From: Alnus glutinosa
Lineage: Eukaryota; Streptophyta; Magnoliopsida; Fagales; Betulaceae
Direction: 5' to 3'
DNA: 64,000 nt
NCBI RefSeq assembly: GCF_958979055.1
Contig: NC_084886.1
Span: 2,871,001-2,935,000 of the forward strand
The position numbers and the translations under genes were made by a program. Each line of letters opens with the position of its first letter. Positions within the stretch are counted from its first letter, which is position 1. Shown one piece after another: positions 60,367 through 64,000 of the stretch. Under the pieces are notes generated by a model. That model saw only the letters and a program-made list of their open reading frames with translations, was not told the origin of the DNA and did not search any database.

Positions 60367-60997
60367 ATATTTCTATCATTTTTCTCGAAAGAAAGGACCA
60401 CTAAATCACTTTGGAACACACTTTTTTTCTTTTCTTTTTGGGGATAAAAGAAGTTTGGCCTTTTTATCTTGGAAAGAACATTCACGGACGTGGAGGGAAC
60501 AGCCTTTTCCGTGGCAGCAGTGGAGCATGTACTAGTGACGCGACTTATCCTTTTAGGCAGATGGGCCAGGAAGGGCCCAAAATTATCCAAGCATTGGTCC
60601 CCCGTCTTTCAGGTTACAATGCATGTGACTATATGTGAGAGTCATCTTGGAATGGGGCCATCCGCAGTCGTTTTCATCTTTTATCTTTTTTCTGTTTTGG
60701 GTGGGAGTTGCTATTCGTTTAGTCGTTTAGGTAAATGAGCAATAATTTCAGGATAAAATATCCCCCATATATTGTTTTCCTTTTGCTTCGGTGCTTGTAT
60801 ATTGCCTAGAAAAGAAAATGAACAATAATTGAACCATCTCACCATGTGTATGATGATGGTTCAATTCATCTCGTTAGTGGAAAAACATAACTTGGAGCAT
60901 TTAGGAAATAAATAAATTCAGACAAGATCTTTTGTTGATTGAGATGGCTCATTCAAAGAAGGAAAAAAATGTCCTAGGATAACATATCGAGTCACTG

Positions 60998-61310
60998 GGC
61001 TTGTTTGTCAAGGAACAATACATTACAGTACTGTTCATGTACTCTTTTTTTTTTTTCTCATTTTTTTATATTTTTCACTATTAATTAACATCAAAACATT
61101 CCCACTTTTTTTTTTCACTTTTTTATATCACATCAATAATTTTTTATTACTATTCAAATAAAAAAATTCACTACAATACAAAACTTTTTCACTTTTTTAT
61201 ACAAATTCTTTTTATTTTATATCACATCATCACTTTTTACTAATTTCAAAAACTAACAACCCACTACTCTGTTCTGTTCTGTTCTGTACATGTCTTTGCC
61301 AAAAAAACCC
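60998..61310. repeat. AT-rich TIR-like element
   Basis: The left phrase gggcttgtttgtcaaggaac and the inverted right phrase gggtttttttggcaaagaca resemble imperfect terminal repeats. Inside it holds two or three units of the AT-rich family (atcacatcaataattttttattactattcaaa). No target duplication was found. Sequence 60367-60997 before it shows nothing clear. Confidence 0.45.
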
Positions 61311-61330
61311 AATAATTAAGTAGGGCTCAG

Positions 61331-61369
<39 letters not shown>
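61331..61369. repeat. T homopolymer of about 36 bases
   Basis: This is the longest single-base run in the window. It may be the poly-A tail of a minus-strand retroposon, but the sequence after it did not show a LINE or SINE. Confidence 0.8.
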
Positions 61370-61372
<3 letters not shown>

Positions 61373-61379
61373 AAATCAT

Positions 61380-61670
61380 TTGCTATCTTAAAATTTTAAA
61401 TAAGAAATGATTGATTTAATAATTTAATTAATATTCTAATACACTCCTCACGTATGAGCTTAAACTAATTAATTATGTAGTTATTATTATAATACCCATC
61501 ACTTACGGGCTCAAACTCATTTTTAATAAGTGAGACTTAATATGTGAAATATTTAACTAAAATCGAAGGTGAATATCAGAGCATGACGTTTGCTCCGATA
61601 TCATATTAAATCATTAATAATCCTAAAAGCTTAAATTGATAGAAAATATTTATTGATTTAATCATTGAGT
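61380..61670. repeat. AT-rich dispersed repeat related to 4.14-4.44 kb
   Basis: It contains atatcatattaaatcatt and aaatatttaactaaaatcg blocks in the same order as the stretch at 4230-4435. This points to a shared repeat family with much divergence. Confidence 0.4.
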
Positions 61671-63600
61671 AATGCTTGATCAAAAAAAAAAAAAAAATCA
61701 ATCATTGATTTTTTTTACAAGTGCTGATTCAATTGTTAATTTTCATGTCACATCATCAAGTTGTATAGTATTCGTATAACATACAACTTAATAGCATTAC
61801 TCCTAATCATTTAATTAATATTCTAATATTTTGTTGATGATAAGTTTGAAAAGAGTGATGAAAAATCAGCATCTACTTAAGTGTTGAGTTGCAATTTAAT
61901 TTTTGAAAATAAAAAAATATAAATATAACCCTTAAGACTTTTATGTTTGCCAATTTAGTCTATATACTTTCAATTTGAAAACTTTAGTCACTATAGATTG
62001 CACTAAGGACAAATCAAATCTTCTGCTAACCGGTCTGTCAACCTGCAGCCCCCAATAGCAGTTTCTGTCTTCAACCTCTTTGTCAACAGGGATTCACACT
62101 CAACTCACCATTCGTGAAATTGTAAATTAAGAAAGTGAGGGATAACTAATGTTATTTCACTATCATTAATGACATGGTGAAACTCCATAATTAAATTTAA
62201 TGGGGGTACAGATTTATGTTTTTCATATAGAGTCGGTGCAACATAAAAATAGATTGAATTTTTTTATTATTAGGCTATTTAAATTTATGTGAAATTTAAG
62301 CAGTCTGAGAGGGGTCAAATGCCCTGCTCACCTTCCAAAAATTCTCTTTACCCCTGTAAAATTTTTACGGATTTCATATTTGCCTCCCTCAACCATACAT
62401 TCATCATGAGCAAATATTTTATAAGAAAATAGAGGCGCATGACTCACGCCGACGGATTTGTCACTGTTTCAAATCTTCAGGCGAATTAGACATTTTGGAA
62501 TTAGGTTAAACGGAGGTCGAAGATGATGTTTTCACATTTTTTTTTTAAAAAAAATGCACCGTTTTAAGCTTTTTGTTTAACGCCAAAACGCTCTGTTTAA
62601 ATAAACAAGAACTAAGAAGTATATTTGAGTCTCTGACAAACGAAAATAATGACAGTAGGGTAGGCATGCTTTGGTGGTGCGATGCTATTGATATTGATGC
62701 AGAATGACATTTTCTTTTTCTTTTTCTTTTTTTCTAATTTTGCCTCAGGTTTTTTAAAACATCCAAATATAATTTTTTTTTTAAAAAAATTCTCAGTATT
62801 CATAATTTTTCAAAAAATCGCACACTCAAATGAGCCATAAAGTTTGGGCTCACCAAGCAACATACACACATAAATGGCTAGAATCCTCCCCTTGCAATAG
62901 CATATGCTCCAAATGGTAAGAATATTTTAATTTTTTATTTTTAATCTTGACCCTCCTAACCCAATATTCTGGCTCTGCCACTGGTCTGAGAGGAGCAGTG
63001 CTATCCGGTCCCTTCCCATCAGACTTTCATCCGACCCATACATAATTTATTAACTAAAAAGCTAAAGTGCTGCACCTGAACTCATATATATATATATTTC
63101 AAAAGAAATACCATGTGGGGCTCATTTGTCCCAAACAGCTTAAGATGCGAGACCGACTTGACTATGGCAGGTGTGCCATGCAACATCCTCTCTTAAGCTG
63201 AAATTCGGACAGTTTAATAACAAGAATCCTCATTTCTAAAAAATGGGAGTAGTAAGAATTTAATACAATAATGAAAGCAATGAACAATGGAATTTAGAAC
63301 CAATAAATAAAGGAACATTCCATGCATGATATACATGAATTTGGTAACATCGAGTGCTTCAAGGAACAATGTGAACTATAAACGTCCAATCGTGGATAAC
63401 ATTTATAAACAAAATTACTGAAGAAACAAGGGCTTATCCCATATGCATCACACACATACGCACATGTTGTTTCGTTGGGTGCTTCAGTCACCTTTGGCAA
63501 TACCAACTATTAGGCAAGATATATGTGATCCAATCTGGCCTGTCTAATCATGTCCATATTATTCAATCCCAGCTGTAGCTAAGCACCAACTCACTTTGGG
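61671..63600. other. AT-rich gene-free spacer
   Basis: No gene is seen. A small hairpin with arms around aagttgtata lies at about 61758-61791. A short TA run lies at about 63084-63097. Confidence 0.5.
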
Positions 63601-63719
63601 CCCTTGTGTCGCTCACCAGTCACCAAGCTTCCAATCTATTTCTCTTGTACTCAAATCCAAAGACTACCATCCAAATTCTGTATGAACATGCACACGCATC
63701 TCCTTTTTCAACTCCTGGG

Positions 63720-64000
63720 CAATGGCTATGGTTTTTATGATGTTGATGACGATGGTAATCACCAGATCGGGACCCACTCAGCCAAATTGATCATTCTACC
63801 CTCCAAGCATAGAAAAACAAGGAAAATCTGGACGACCCACCTGCCTTATCTTCCTCTCTTGTCGCAGAATTCGCTTCCTGAGCTGACAGATGTATTGATG
63901 CCAATGATGATGAAGGAGCTGAAGATGGTGCTGGTGTTGGTGATGGAGATGGAGATACAGATGATGAAATTGGCCTGAATATGAATAGACCATGCCGTGT
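63720..64000 (+). other. Possible exon or gene remnant with acidic repeats, at the right edge
   Basis: One frame from about 63893 reads IDANDDEGAEDGAGVGDGDG and goes on to DTDDEIGLNMNRPCR up to the edge. Just upstream another segment reads ENLDDPPALSSSLVAEFAS before a stop. The base composition is more gene-like than the flanks, but stops interrupt the joined reading and no family is recognised. It could be the start of a gene beyond the window or a remnant. Confidence 0.25.

Noticed and set aside
63604-63978. A 124-codon open frame as a protein gene
   Set aside because: It has Met-rich low-complexity sequence in its C-terminal half and appears to be a shifted reading of the acidic stretch.
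1-64000. CRISPR arrays, rRNA genes, phage or bacterial operons
   Set aside because: No regularly spaced repeats, rRNA sequence or tightly packed intronless genes were found; the window is plant nuclear DNA.

Overview
This is plant nuclear DNA, most likely from a eudicot. The genes have many introns with GT-AG borders, the intergenic sequence is very AT-rich, and the protein families (O-fucosyltransferase-like GT, GH27, plant eIF4B, plastid SufE/NadA fusion, GDSL esterases) and transposons (plant L1 LINEs, MITEs of the Mutator, hAT and PIF/Harbinger types, TG...CA LTRs) are plant types. No bacterial, organellar or viral block was seen. The species cannot be named from this window.

Layout: 1-3.95 kb holds the decayed 5' half of a LINE on the minus strand. 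5.37-11.6 kb holds an intact 11-exon O-fucosyltransferase-family gene. 12.96-21.53 kb holds an intact 14-exon GH27 gene (melibiase/beta-L-arabinopyranosidase type). Its introns carry two hAT MITEs, a 2.29 kb solo LTR and a LINE fragment. 21.5-32.2 kb is gene-free and built of nested MITEs, a 1.4 kb PIF/Harbinger-type element, a SINE and AT-rich filler. 32.2-36.9 kb is a quinolinate synthase (SufE-NadA) locus: the SufE exon is intact and the NadA exons are broken. 37.4-38.0 kb holds LTR-like sequence. 41.3-46.2 kb is an intact three-exon eIF4B gene. 47.0-47.9 kb has a LINE tail and a 711 bp Mutator-type element. 48.3-52.3 kb is a second minus-strand LINE. 53.7-56.0 and 57.2-60.0 kb are two tandem GDSL esterase/lipase genes with a heat-shock-factor fragment between them. 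60-64 kb is mostly repeats.

The functional genes are not an operon and have separate roles: glycan fucosylation in the Golgi, wall or arabinogalactan sugar removal, translation initiation, and secreted esterases. Their order (O-fucosyltransferase, melibiase, eIF4B, GDSL) matches, as far as I recall, a block of Arabidopsis chromosome 3 around At3g26370-At3g26430. That would make this an old conserved gene block into which the quinolinate synthase copy and the transposons were added. I found no clearly new biological system. The most unusual items are the split fate of the SufE-NadA gene, the TG...CA elements with large inverted repeats, and several transposon insertions whose target duplications or empty sites can be read directly.
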